Below, in pieces: positions 31,052 through 38,926 of a DNA stretch of 64,000 nt; position 1 is the stretch's first letter, and each line of letters begins with the position of its first letter. A program made the translations under genes and the position numbers. Origin of the DNA: Caulobacter sp. 602-1 (GTDB lineage Bacteria; Pseudomonadota; Alphaproteobacteria; Caulobacterales; Caulobacteraceae); assembly GCF_003931565.1 (NCBI RefSeq), contig NZ_RRYI01000003.1, positions 62,001 to 126,000 of the forward strand. The letters run 5' to 3'. Below the pieces are notes generated by a model that worked only from the letters and a program-made list of their open reading frames with translations, did not search any database and was not told the DNA's origin.

Positions 31052-33922
31052 ATGGCGATCTACCACTTCTCCGTCAAAGTCATCAGTCGCGCCACCGGGG
31101 CCAGCGCCGTGGCCTCTGCCGCCTATCGCTCCGCCTCGCGGCTGCACGACGAGCGGCTGGATCGCGACCACGACTTCACCAACAAGAGCGGCGTCGTCCA
31201 TTCCGAGGTGATGCTGCCGGACGGCGCGCCCGAGCATCTCTCCGATCGCACGACGCTGTGGAACGCGGTCGAGGCCGGCGAGAAGCGCAAGGACGCCCAG
31301 CTCTCCCGCGAGGTTGAGTTCGCCATCCCGCGCGAAATGGACCAGGCGCAGGGGATCGAGCTAGCCCGCGACTTCGTCCGGCGCGAGATGGTGACACGCG
31401 GCATGGTCGCCGACCTCAATGTGCATTGGGATATCGGCGCCGACGGGCTGGCCAAGCCCCACGCCCATGTCATGCTGACCATGCGTGAGATTGGGCGCGA
31501 AGTCGGCGAGGACGGCTTTGGCGCCAAGGTCCGCGACTGGAACCGCACCGAGCTGGTCGAGCACTGGCGCGAGGCCTGGGCCGATCACGTCAATGCGCGG
31601 TTGGCGCAGCTGGATATCGACGCCCGGATCGATCACCGCAGCCTGCAGGACCAGGGCATTGACCTGGAGCCGCAGAACAAGATCGGCCCGGCCGCGGGGC
31701 GTCGGGCCGATGAAGGCCTGGAGGCCGATCGGCTCGACGAACACCACGAGATCGCGCGCGCCAATGGCGAGCGGATCATCGCCGATCCGCGCATTGCTCT
31801 GGACGCCATCACCAAGTCGCAGGCGACCTTCAACCGTCGCGATCTGGCGATGTTTCTTCACCGCCATTCGGACGGCAAGGCGCAGTTCGACCGCGCCATG
31901 GGCGCGGTGCAGGCCTCGCCCGAACTCATCGCCCTGGGCCAGGACGGACGCGGCCAGGAGCGCTTCACCAGCCGCGAGATGATCGCGGTCGAGGACCGCC
32001 TGCATCGCGCCTCCGCTGTGATGGCCGAGCGCCGCGCGCACCGGGTCAGCGAGCTGGATCAGCGCAGTGCTTTGGCGCGGGCCGAGCAACGCGGTCTCAT
32101 CCTCTCTGGCGAGCAGAAGGCGGCGTTCGAGCATGTCACCGCGACCCGCGATCTGGGCGTGGTGGTCGGCTATGCCGGCACCGGCAAGTCGGCGCTGCTG
32201 GGCGTGGCGCGCGAGGCGTGGGAAGCCTCGGGTTATCAGGTGCGAGGGCTAGCTCTGTCGGGCGTCGCCGCCGAGAACCTGGAGGGCGGATCGGGCATCG
32301 CCTCACGCACGATCGCCAGCCTGGAGCATCAGTGGGCGCAGGGGCGCGAACTGCTGGACGCCCGCGACGTGCTGGTGATCGACGAGGCCGGGATGATCGG
32401 CTCGCGCCAGATGGAACGATTGCTGTCGGCCGCTGAGAAGGCCGGGGCCAAGGCTGTGCTGGTCGGCGATCCCGAGCAGCTTCAGGCCATCGAGGCTGGT
32501 GCAGCGTTCCGGTCAATCGCCGAGCGCCATTCGCACGTCGAGATCACCCAGGTTCGCCGGCAGCATGAAGAGTGGCAGCGCGATGCCACCCGGCATCTGG
32601 CCAACGGCCGCACGGGCGAGGCGCTGGCGGCTTACGAGGCGCGCGGCATGCTCCACGCCGCCGAGACCCGCGACCAGGCGCGCGAGGATCTGGTCGAGCG
32701 TTGGAATCGCGACCGCGTGGCCGAGCCGGGCAAGAGCCGGATCATCCTCACCCACACCAATGACGAGGTGCGCGATCTCAATCTGACGGCGCGCGAGCGG
32801 CTGCGTCAGGCAGGCACGTTGGGCGCGGACGTGAAGGTCGGGGCCGAGCGCGGCGAGCGGCAGTTCGCGACTGGCGATCGGCTGATGTTCCTGAAGAACG
32901 ATCGCGGGCTCGGCGTGAAGAACGGCATGTTGGGCGAGATCGAGCAGGTCTCGCGCACTCACATGACTGTCCGTCTCGACGCGGGGCGCTCGGTCGCCTT
33001 CGACCTGAAGGACTATGCCCAGGTCGATCACGGCTATGCGGCCACCATCCATAAGAGCCAGGGCGTCACTGTCGATCGGACCCATGTGCTGGCGACGCCG
33101 GGGATGGATCGCCACGGCGCCTATGTCGCCCTGTCGCGACATCGCGACAGCGTTCAGCTCCATTACGGCCGTGACGAGTTCGAGGATCTCGGCAAGTTGA
33201 CCCGCGTGCTGTCGCGCGAGCGGGCCAAGGACATGGCCAGCGACTTTGCCGAACGACGCGACATTCATGTGCCGGCGTCGATGCGGCCCAAGGAGCCGCC
33301 ATCGCGCGAGCGCGGGATGTTCGCCGGGTTCCGGCCGGCCAGCCCCGCGCATCAGCCGGCGGCGCCGACGCGCGATCACGACCAGCTTGCGCAGCGCCAG
33401 GCGATGGAGCGCCACGCCCGCGCCGCGGCCGACGTCATGCGCATGAACGACCGCGGCTTGCCGGTGCTCGCCCATCAGCGGAAGGCGCTAGAGGAGGCGC
33501 GCGAGGCTATGGGGAAGATCGGCCCGCACGCGGCCAAGGACTTGGAGCGGGCCTATGTCCGCGATCCGGCCCTGGCTGGCGAAACCGCTTCGGGTCGCAC
33601 TCAGCGGGCAATCCGCGTCCTTCAGCTTGAGGCCGAGGTCCGGGCCGATCCGCGCCTGCGCGCCGATCGCTTCGTTGAGCGCTGGCAGGGCCTGGAGCGT
33701 CAACGTTCGGCCCTGCATCGCGCGGGCGACATGAGCGGCGCAAGCCAGGTCAAGGACCGCATGGGCGCCATGGCCAAGAGCTTGGAGCGGGACCCGCAGG
33801 TGGAGTCGCTGCTGCGCGCTCGCCGACCGGAACTTGGGCTGCCGAATGAGATGGGTCGCAGCGTTGGCCAGAGCCTTTCTGACCATCTCGGTATCGGTCG
33901 TGGCCGGGGGCTTGGCTTGTAG
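31052..33922 (+). CDS. traA: TraA-type relaxase/helicase (MOBQ)
   Basis: A 956-residue relaxase that would nick oriT and unwind the transferred strand. The N-terminal MobA/MobL domain (about 1-230) has a candidate catalytic Tyr25 in SAAYRSASRL and the metal-binding PHAHVML at 136-142. The RecD/TraI-like helicase follows, with Walker A GYAGTGKSALLG (about 380), Walker B VLVIDEAGM, and late motifs HGYAATIHKSQG and YVALSRHRD. The C-terminal about 200 residues are Arg-rich and helical. It is a little shorter than Ti TraA (about 1100) but all motifs are present. ATG 31052 directly follows the oriT region. Confidence 0.94.
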   Translation: MAIYHFSVKVISRATGASAVASAAYRSASRLHDERLDRDHDFTNKSGVVHSEVMLPDGAPEHLSDRTTLWNAVEAGEKRKDAQLSREVEFAIPREMDQAQGIELARDFVRREMVTRGMVADLNVHWDIGADGLAKPHAHVMLTMREIGREVGEDGFGAKVRDWNRTELVEHWREAWADHVNARLAQLDIDARIDHRSLQDQGIDLEPQNKIGPAAGRRADEGLEADRLDEHHEIARANGERIIADPRIALDAITKSQATFNRRDLAMFLHRHSDGKAQFDRAMGAVQASPELIALGQDGRGQERFTSREMIAVEDRLHRASAVMAERRAHRVSELDQRSALARAEQRGLILSGEQKAAFEHVTATRDLGVVVGYAGTGKSALLGVAREAWEASGYQVRGLALSGVAAENLEGGSGIASRTIASLEHQWAQGRELLDARDVLVIDEAGMIGSRQMERLLSAAEKAGAKAVLVGDPEQLQAIEAGAAFRSIAERHSHVEITQVRRQHEEWQRDATRHLANGRTGEALAAYEARGMLHAAETRDQAREDLVERWNRDRVAEPGKSRIILTHTNDEVRDLNLTARERLRQAGTLGADVKVGAERGERQFATGDRLMFLKNDRGLGVKNGMLGEIEQVSRTHMTVRLDAGRSVAFDLKDYAQVDHGYAATIHKSQGVTVDRTHVLATPGMDRHGAYVALSRHRDSVQLHYGRDEFEDLGKLTRVLSRERAKDMASDFAERRDIHVPASMRPKEPPSRERGMFAGFRPASPAHQPAAPTRDHDQLAQRQAMERHARAAADVMRMNDRGLPVLAHQRKALEEAREAMGKIGPHAAKDLERAYVRDPALAGETASGRTQRAIRVLQLEAEVRADPRLRADRFVERWQGLERQRSALHRAGDMSGASQVKDRMGAMAKSLERDPQVESLLRARRPELGLPNEMGRSVGQSLSDHLGIGRGRGLGL

Positions 33923-33931
33923 GAGGATGGG

Positions 33932-34633
33932 ATGGATCAGGACATCGGATCAGAAGCGCCCACCGATCCGGCGGCGGTCGCGTTCGAGGCGTTGCGGCGG
34001 GAGGTGGCCTTGCTGAACGTCGCTCTGGCGGGGTTCGCCGCCGAACGCGCGTCGACGCCAGACTACAGCGAGACGCTGGGGGAGATCGCTCAAGGCGTGA
34101 GGGTCGCGGTTGGGCGGATCGGGAAGCTGGCGACGAGTCCGGCGTTGGCCGCAACGCCCGCTCAGATAGCGCAGCAGATCGCGGCGGCCGGCGACGAGGC
34201 ACGGCGACAGGACCGCGCAATGTTGCACCAGGCGCAGGAGATGCTTCAACGGGCGGCCGGCGATCTTCGCGGCTGGGTCGATATGGCGCGGTTGGCCAGC
34301 GTGCAGAACTGGCGGCTTTTGCAGGCGGCGTTGGCCGGTGTGGTCGGCGGGGCTTTACTCGGCGCGAGCTTCCCGGTCGTCGTCGCACAAGCGGCTCCAC
34401 AACAGTGGGCTTGGCCCGAGAGAAGGGCGGCGCACGTGCTTCACCGCGATATGTGGCCGGCCGGTGAGCGACTACTGGCTGTTGCTGACCCGCAGCGTTG
34501 GCAGGAGATGCAAGCCGCGCGACGGGTCGTTGAGCAAAACCGTGATGTGCTGGTTCGGTGTGTAGCGGCCGCTCAAAAGGCCAAGGGCGCAAAGCGATGC
34601 CTGATCAGCGTGGACTCCCTGAACGCGTCATGA
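33932..34633 (+). CDS. DUF6118-like protein downstream of relaxase
   Basis: A 233-residue protein that begins 9 bp after traA. The N-terminal half is helical (AFEALRREVALLNVALAGFA, then YSETLGEIAQ), and a single membrane segment is predicted around LLQAALAGVVGGALLGASFPVVVA (about 129-152), with a soluble C-terminal part (WQEMQAARRVVEQNRD). The layout fits the DUF6118 family found next to alphaproteobacterial traA genes. It may tether the relaxosome to the membrane, but no function has been shown. Confidence 0.7.
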   Translation: MDQDIGSEAPTDPAAVAFEALRREVALLNVALAGFAAERASTPDYSETLGEIAQGVRVAVGRIGKLATSPALAATPAQIAQQIAAAGDEARRQDRAMLHQAQEMLQRAAGDLRGWVDMARLASVQNWRLLQAALAGVVGGALLGASFPVVVAQAAPQQWAWPERRAAHVLHRDMWPAGERLLAVADPQRWQEMQAARRVVEQNRDVLVRCVAAAQKAKGAKRCLISVDSLNAS

Positions 34634-34650
34634 TGCGCATCTTCTCGCCA

Positions 34651-34679
34651 TTGAATGGGATAGCACTCAGTGCTACATA
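34651..34679 (+). promoter_or_regulatory. Promoter and palindromic operator of the toxin-antitoxin pair
   Basis: A -35-like TTGAAT (34651-34656), 17-bp spacer, and -10-like TACATA (34674-34679). The spacer holds a perfect 15-bp palindrome TAGCACT-C-AGTGCTA (34661-34675), suited to HigA-type autorepression. The expected transcription start would fall at or very near the toxin ATG (34686), which also lacks a ribosome-binding site, so the mRNA may be leaderless. Confidence 0.55.
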
Positions 34680-34685
34680 TTACTC

Positions 34686-35069
34686 ATGACCGAGGCCAAG
34701 GAAGTCGCGCGGGTCTTCAAGACGGCTTGGTTCACCAAGGCGGCCAAGAAAGCGCTGATCAAGGACAGTGAGCTTTGCGCGGCGGTTGCGGCGGTAATGG
34801 CTGGCCAGGCCGATGATCTGGGTGGCGGGGTGTTCAAGAAGCGCCTCGACAAGAACCGTAGCCGCAGCATCATCCTGGCCAAAGGTCGAAGGTATTGGGT
34901 TTACGCCTATCTGTTCGCGAAGAAGGACAGGGCGAATATCGACGACGACGAATTGAAGGCCTTCCGCAAGCTAGCCGACCTCTACGCCGAAAAGACCGAC
35001 GTGGAGATCGACAAGGAGCTAGAGGCCAAGGTGATTGTGGAGATCTGTCATGACCAAGCGCAAGTTTAA
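34686..35069 (+). CDS. RelE/HigB-like toxin (DUF1044-type)
   Basis: A 127-residue toxin of the RelE/ParE superfamily, in the group that precedes its antitoxin. Core features: FKTAWFTKAAKKALI, GGGVFKKRLDKNRSRSIILAK, RRYWVYAYLFAKKDRANID, and ELKAFRKLADLY. RNase toxins of this group usually cut mRNA at the ribosome. It overlaps the antitoxin gene by 20 bp. A stabilising role for the island is likely. Confidence 0.88.
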   Translation: MTEAKEVARVFKTAWFTKAAKKALIKDSELCAAVAAVMAGQADDLGGGVFKKRLDKNRSRSIILAKGRRYWVYAYLFAKKDRANIDDDELKAFRKLADLYAEKTDVEIDKELEAKVIVEICHDQAQV

Positions 35070-35370
35070 GAGCGACGCCTTCGAGGCGATCCATGACAAC
35101 GTCGCCGGGATGTACCGGGCCGGCACGATCGACAAGGCGACGATGCGCGACTTCGACGCGACGTGCCTGACCGTGCCGCCGATGATCGAGCCCGCGCAGA
35201 TCAAGCAACTCCGCGAGAGCAATCATGTCAGCCAGCCGGTCTTCGCCCGCTACCTCAACACCAGTGAGAGCACTGTGGAAAAGTGGGAGGCTGGTGCCAA
35301 GAGGCCCAGCGGGGTGGCGCTCAAGCTGCTAGCGATTGTCCAGAAGCACGGCTTGCAGATTTTGGCCTAA
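35050..35370 (+). CDS. HigA-type antitoxin, XRE HTH
   Basis: A 106-residue antitoxin. The C-terminal HTH (about 50-95: AQIKQLRESNHVSQPVFARY, then STVEKWEAGAKRPSG) is of the HigA/NadS type, and the N-terminal FEAIHDNVAGMYRAG stretch probably masks the toxin. It starts inside the toxin gene (ATG 35050), so the two are co-translated. It would repress from the palindrome at 34661-34675. Confidence 0.9.
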   Translation: MTKRKFKSDAFEAIHDNVAGMYRAGTIDKATMRDFDATCLTVPPMIEPAQIKQLRESNHVSQPVFARYLNTSESTVEKWEAGAKRPSGVALKLLAIVQKHGLQILA

Positions 35371-35828
35371 GGGACGTCGCTTGAGGGCGCGCCAATGCGG
35401 CTTTCACCGGAACTGGAAATTTTGACTCATCGCTGAACTTGGGAGGGACCGCATTCTGGCCGGACTGATACGGCGGCGCAGACAGCGGCCACAGCCTTGG
35501 AGGCGCGTCGTTCGCTCTCCCGGATGAACGCACCCATTTAGAAATCGTCCGACGCTCTCAGCCTGGGCGTATCGCCGCTGCGCGCCAAGACTTGTATCCA
35601 ATCCATCACTGGTTAAGCTTCAGCTGCAAGTCACCCCAAGGGCGATTGATCAGGACCACCCGTCTTACGTTTGAATTTTTCGAGAGCGCTGATGGCCGGT
35701 CCACCGGAATATGACGACTGGTTGGCCCTGGCGGGCACCCGCGCGCTCTTCCACCTGGCAAATTCTGGCCGTCAGGGTGATCCGCCGCTCGTGGACGGCA
35801 CCCGCGATGTCGCAAGGAAAAAGCGTAA
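35371..35828. other. Non-coding interval before the glycan cluster
   Basis: No convincing gene on either strand. Base composition drops toward the right. A short A/G-rich AAGGAAAAAG at 35815-35825 is the probable ribosome-binding site of the next gene. The rest shows no stem-loop or repeat that I can support; the cluster promoter should lie here. Confidence 0.5.
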
Positions 35829-36701
35829 ATGAACGAAGGGAGACTGAACTCAGCGGTCGAGGCCGATCCATTGCCCCCTACCGAACGAGCACGCTCTGAC
35901 TTCGTGCGCGACATGGTGCAGCGGCGAGAAAACCCTCAGCAGGGTTTAGCCTCTTGGCCCGGCCCGACGCCACGGCGTCTCGTTCAGTTTTGGGACGACT
36001 TGCAGAATCTACCCGAAGATGTCCGGGCCTGCATGGATTCTTGGAAGCAACTGGAGCGCCAGGGCTTCGAATTGGAAGTGTTCGACAAGCGCTCCGCGAG
36101 TACATTTATCCGCACCCACTTAGGGGCTCGCTATGATGATGCGTTCAACCGGTGTTACCATCCATCAATGATGTCGGATTACTTCCGATATGCATACGTG
36201 TTCGTAGAGGGCGGCTTCTACATCGATGCCGACGACGTCTATCACGGCAGGTCAATTGACCATCTATTCGAGGATGGGCGACTAAAACTTCAGCCGTTCT
36301 GCTATGATATTCCAACGGGACAAATGGTGGCTCCGTCGATATTTACAGAACCTGGATCCAATCAGCCGGGATGGATTTTCTACTTCAACACGACCCCTTT
36401 GATCGCATCGCGCCATCACCCGATAGTTGAGAAAGCTTTGTTGAACGCCACCGCATCTCTGGAGGCGGATAGCACTGATGGTCTACCCGAGGTCCAAGCC
36501 TCGACTGGGCCGGGAAATCTCACCCGGTCGGTGTTCGAGACTATTAGCCAAGGATGTTCGCCTGAAGCGCTAATGGTCGCGCATGATTGGGAGCTGATAT
36601 CCACCAGCCAGTGGCCGCTCAGCTACCGCAATGACTCGCGGAACTGGAGATTGTCCAATCAGCGATTGTACCGCGCGTCCTCAGTGTCGGAGGCGGAATG
36701 A
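35829..36701 (+). CDS. DXD glycosyltransferase (sugar-binding DXD/OCH1 type)
   Basis: A 290-residue cytoplasmic glycosyltransferase of the Gly_transf_sug type (GT32-like). PTPRRLVQFWDDLQNLPEDV opens the nucleotide-sugar fold, DYFRYAYVFVEGGFYIDADD (about 117-136) has the DXD metal site (D133-D135/D136), and an HHPIVEKALLNA segment follows. It has no signal or membrane segment. It is the first gene of three with ATGA overlaps (36698-36701). Base composition is markedly more AT-rich than the flanking genes, a sign of recent transfer. Donor and acceptor are unknown. Confidence 0.88.
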   Translation: MNEGRLNSAVEADPLPPTERARSDFVRDMVQRRENPQQGLASWPGPTPRRLVQFWDDLQNLPEDVRACMDSWKQLERQGFELEVFDKRSASTFIRTHLGARYDDAFNRCYHPSMMSDYFRYAYVFVEGGFYIDADDVYHGRSIDHLFEDGRLKLQPFCYDIPTGQMVAPSIFTEPGSNQPGWIFYFNTTPLIASRHHPIVEKALLNATASLEADSTDGLPEVQASTGPGNLTRSVFETISQGCSPEALMVAHDWELISTSQWPLSYRNDSRNWRLSNQRLYRASSVSEAE

Positions 36702-38926
36702 ATCTGGCCGGAAAACCGCCGTCGCTCCTTCGCTTGGCTTTTCGCCTAGGGTACGGCCTTCGCAGGATCCTTCCGACGCAGACGTCAAAATCATTTGGGC
36801 CGCGAATGGGCTCAGACGGGCAAACCATCGAGAAGATCTATGTGATCAATCTCGATCGCCAGCCAAATCGATGGTCCCGCGTAAAGAGCGAGCTTAGGCG
36901 TGTAAGGGACAGGTATGGCAAAGAACTTCTCAGGCTGGCGGAGCGTCATACCGCTGTTGATGCAAGAAAGTTTCTCCAGGATCCGCCCAGAGACGCGGAT
37001 GTAGATCCATTTTACACTTTGGCCGATCAACTTTTTGTCGAGCCACAGCCTCGAACGCTTCCGACACGTTTCGAGCTTGAAGCGCCGATTCGAATGAGCA
37101 GGGCTGAAGTTGCTGTCGCCAAATCACACATAGAGGTTTGGAGGCACATTGCGCGGGGGGCGCAATCACATGCTCTCATTCTTGAAGACGATGTGTGGTT
37201 CCATCCAGGTTTTGCCCGTCAACTTGACCAAGCGTGGAGCTTCATCTCAAACGCAGGCGGTGAACATGGAGATGTAGATGTCCTCTACGTTTCATACATG
37301 GAATCGAAAAATGGAGCTCCAAAATCATTTACGTCGAGCTATGTATTTAGACCAGAGCGGGGGCTGTGGAATCTGTCTGGGTACATCCTCTCCCGACAAG
37401 GTGCAGAGAAGCTTCTTCGTTTACTGCCCTGTCGCGGCCCGGTAGACCTCTGGATAAACCACCAGTTCAACGCACTGAACGTCGTCGCAACGACGCGTGC
37501 TTTGATCGGCCAGAGAAGAGACACCGCCTCAACCAACTCTTACTCGATTCTTCCGACGCTCTCGAAGATCGGCGCGATAGACAGCGAGGGCGCTGCCCTA
37601 TTCAACGCTCGCCCGCCTCAACTGCCTGTTTTTGCGTTTGGCCCTGCCAACTCGGGCCAGTCATCCCTTGCAATGGCGCTGTCCATGCTCGGTTACCGAT
37701 GCTGCAGCGACCTTGTTGGGCTGCCGATCCAAGAGTTGAAGCGGCTTCGTGAGGGAAGTGCTGATCGCGTATTTGGGGCCTACGTTAACGTGGGTTGTCT
37801 TGAGTCAATGATTGAAGACCTTTGGCGAAGGTACCCGCAGGCCAAGTTCATCGTGACGCGGCCTTCAGCCAATTTCTCTAGCCAGGCCGTCGAGGCTATT
37901 CTAGCCCGCATCGGGGGCGCGGACATCATCGAACTCGATCCTGGCGCCGTCGATGCTTGGCGGATTCTCTGCGAGCACCTCAGATGTGCGCCACCATTGT
38001 GCCCATTCCCGAGCATGGCCGACTTGGGGCAGCGGCATGTTATCGAAGCATGCGAACAACCCGCCCCTGCCCGCAGGCGCGCTACACCCAAGCGGGATCG
38101 GTCCCCTTGGGTCGTTGATCCGGATCATGGCGCTTGGTTGGGCATCCGGGTTGCGTCCAGCCCTGCTGAGGGCGAGGAAAATTGGGTCCAAGTTGAAGGC
38201 GATGCTGCCCGGCTCAGCCCAGTGGATTGGTCTGCACGGACGGACACTTTTACTGGCAACTTGGCATTGTTTCGCCCTTCGAATGTTGAGTACGACGATG
38301 TTGGGGGCGCGACGATATACGTTCGGCAGGAAAACCTGGGGGCCCGACAGTTCAGTGCAGGCGCGTTGAGCAGTCACGCGGAGCACTGCTTTGGAAGGTT
38401 CGAGGCTACGTTCCAAGCGTCGAACGCGCCAGGTGTGGTCACCGGATTCTTTCTACACCGTAATTCACCACATCAAGAAATTGACATCGAGATTGCTGGC
38501 AATCTACCAAATCGATTGCTTGTCAATGTCTTCTACAACCCAGGTGGCCCAGGCGCTAAATTTGACTACGGCTACCGGGGCTCCCCAAGTTACATTGAGT
38601 TGGGCTTCGATGCTTCGAAGGGGCTGCATCGTTACGCTATCGAATGGACTCCGAGCGAGATCCGATGGTTTGTGGATGATCTACTTGTCCATCGGCGCGT
38701 GCTTTGGGACCCAACCCCAATTCCACACCTGCCCATGAAGCTGCATTTCAACACTTGGCCTTCCCGCGCCTCTCAGCTTGCGGGGCGTCTCAACACCCGT
38801 CGGCTTCCAGCAATGGCCCAGGTTCAATCAATACGCGCACGCGCGCATGGTCCTTCAGTATTCAGGCAAAATTCAAAAGTGCTCCGGATGTCTGGCGAGA
38901 CCGTCATCAACGGGGTGCCAAGATGA
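36698..38926 (+). CDS. GT25 glycosyltransferase - sulfotransferase-like - GH16 fusion
   Basis: A 742-residue three-domain protein. Residues about 44-285: family 25 (LPS-type) glycosyltransferase with EKIYVINLDRQPNRW, SHIEVWRHI, ALILEDDVWF (LEDD 162-165) and SGYILSRQGAEKLL. Residues about 309-450: a sulfotransferase-like P-loop domain, with the phosphosulfate-loop-like FGPANSGQSSLA (313-325) and WRRYPQAKFIVTRPS. Residues about 515-715: a GH16 beta-jelly-roll with the catalytic signature EIDIE (E594, D596, E598), then HRYAIEWTPSEIRWFVDD. There is no signal peptide, although GH16 enzymes are normally secreted. It is linked by ATGA overlaps to both neighbours. Domain calls are firm for GT25 and GH16, moderate for the middle domain. 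Confidence 0.87.
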   Translation: MNLAGKPPSLLRLAFRLGYGLRRILPTQTSKSFGPRMGSDGQTIEKIYVINLDRQPNRWSRVKSELRRVRDRYGKELLRLAERHTAVDARKFLQDPPRDADVDPFYTLADQLFVEPQPRTLPTRFELEAPIRMSRAEVAVAKSHIEVWRHIARGAQSHALILEDDVWFHPGFARQLDQAWSFISNAGGEHGDVDVLYVSYMESKNGAPKSFTSSYVFRPERGLWNLSGYILSRQGAEKLLRLLPCRGPVDLWINHQFNALNVVATTRALIGQRRDTASTNSYSILPTLSKIGAIDSEGAALFNARPPQLPVFAFGPANSGQSSLAMALSMLGYRCCSDLVGLPIQELKRLREGSADRVFGAYVNVGCLESMIEDLWRRYPQAKFIVTRPSANFSSQAVEAILARIGGADIIELDPGAVDAWRILCEHLRCAPPLCPFPSMADLGQRHVIEACEQPAPARRRATPKRDRSPWVVDPDHGAWLGIRVASSPAEGEENWVQVEGDAARLSPVDWSARTDTFTGNLALFRPSNVEYDDVGGATIYVRQENLGARQFSAGALSSHAEHCFGRFEATFQASNAPGVVTGFFLHRNSPHQEIDIEIAGNLPNRLLVNVFYNPGGPGAKFDYGYRGSPSYIELGFDASKGLHRYAIEWTPSEIRWFVDDLLVHRRVLWDPTPIPHLPMKLHFNTWPSRASQLAGRLNTRRLPAMAQVQSIRARAHGPSVFRQNSKVLRMSGETVINGVPR

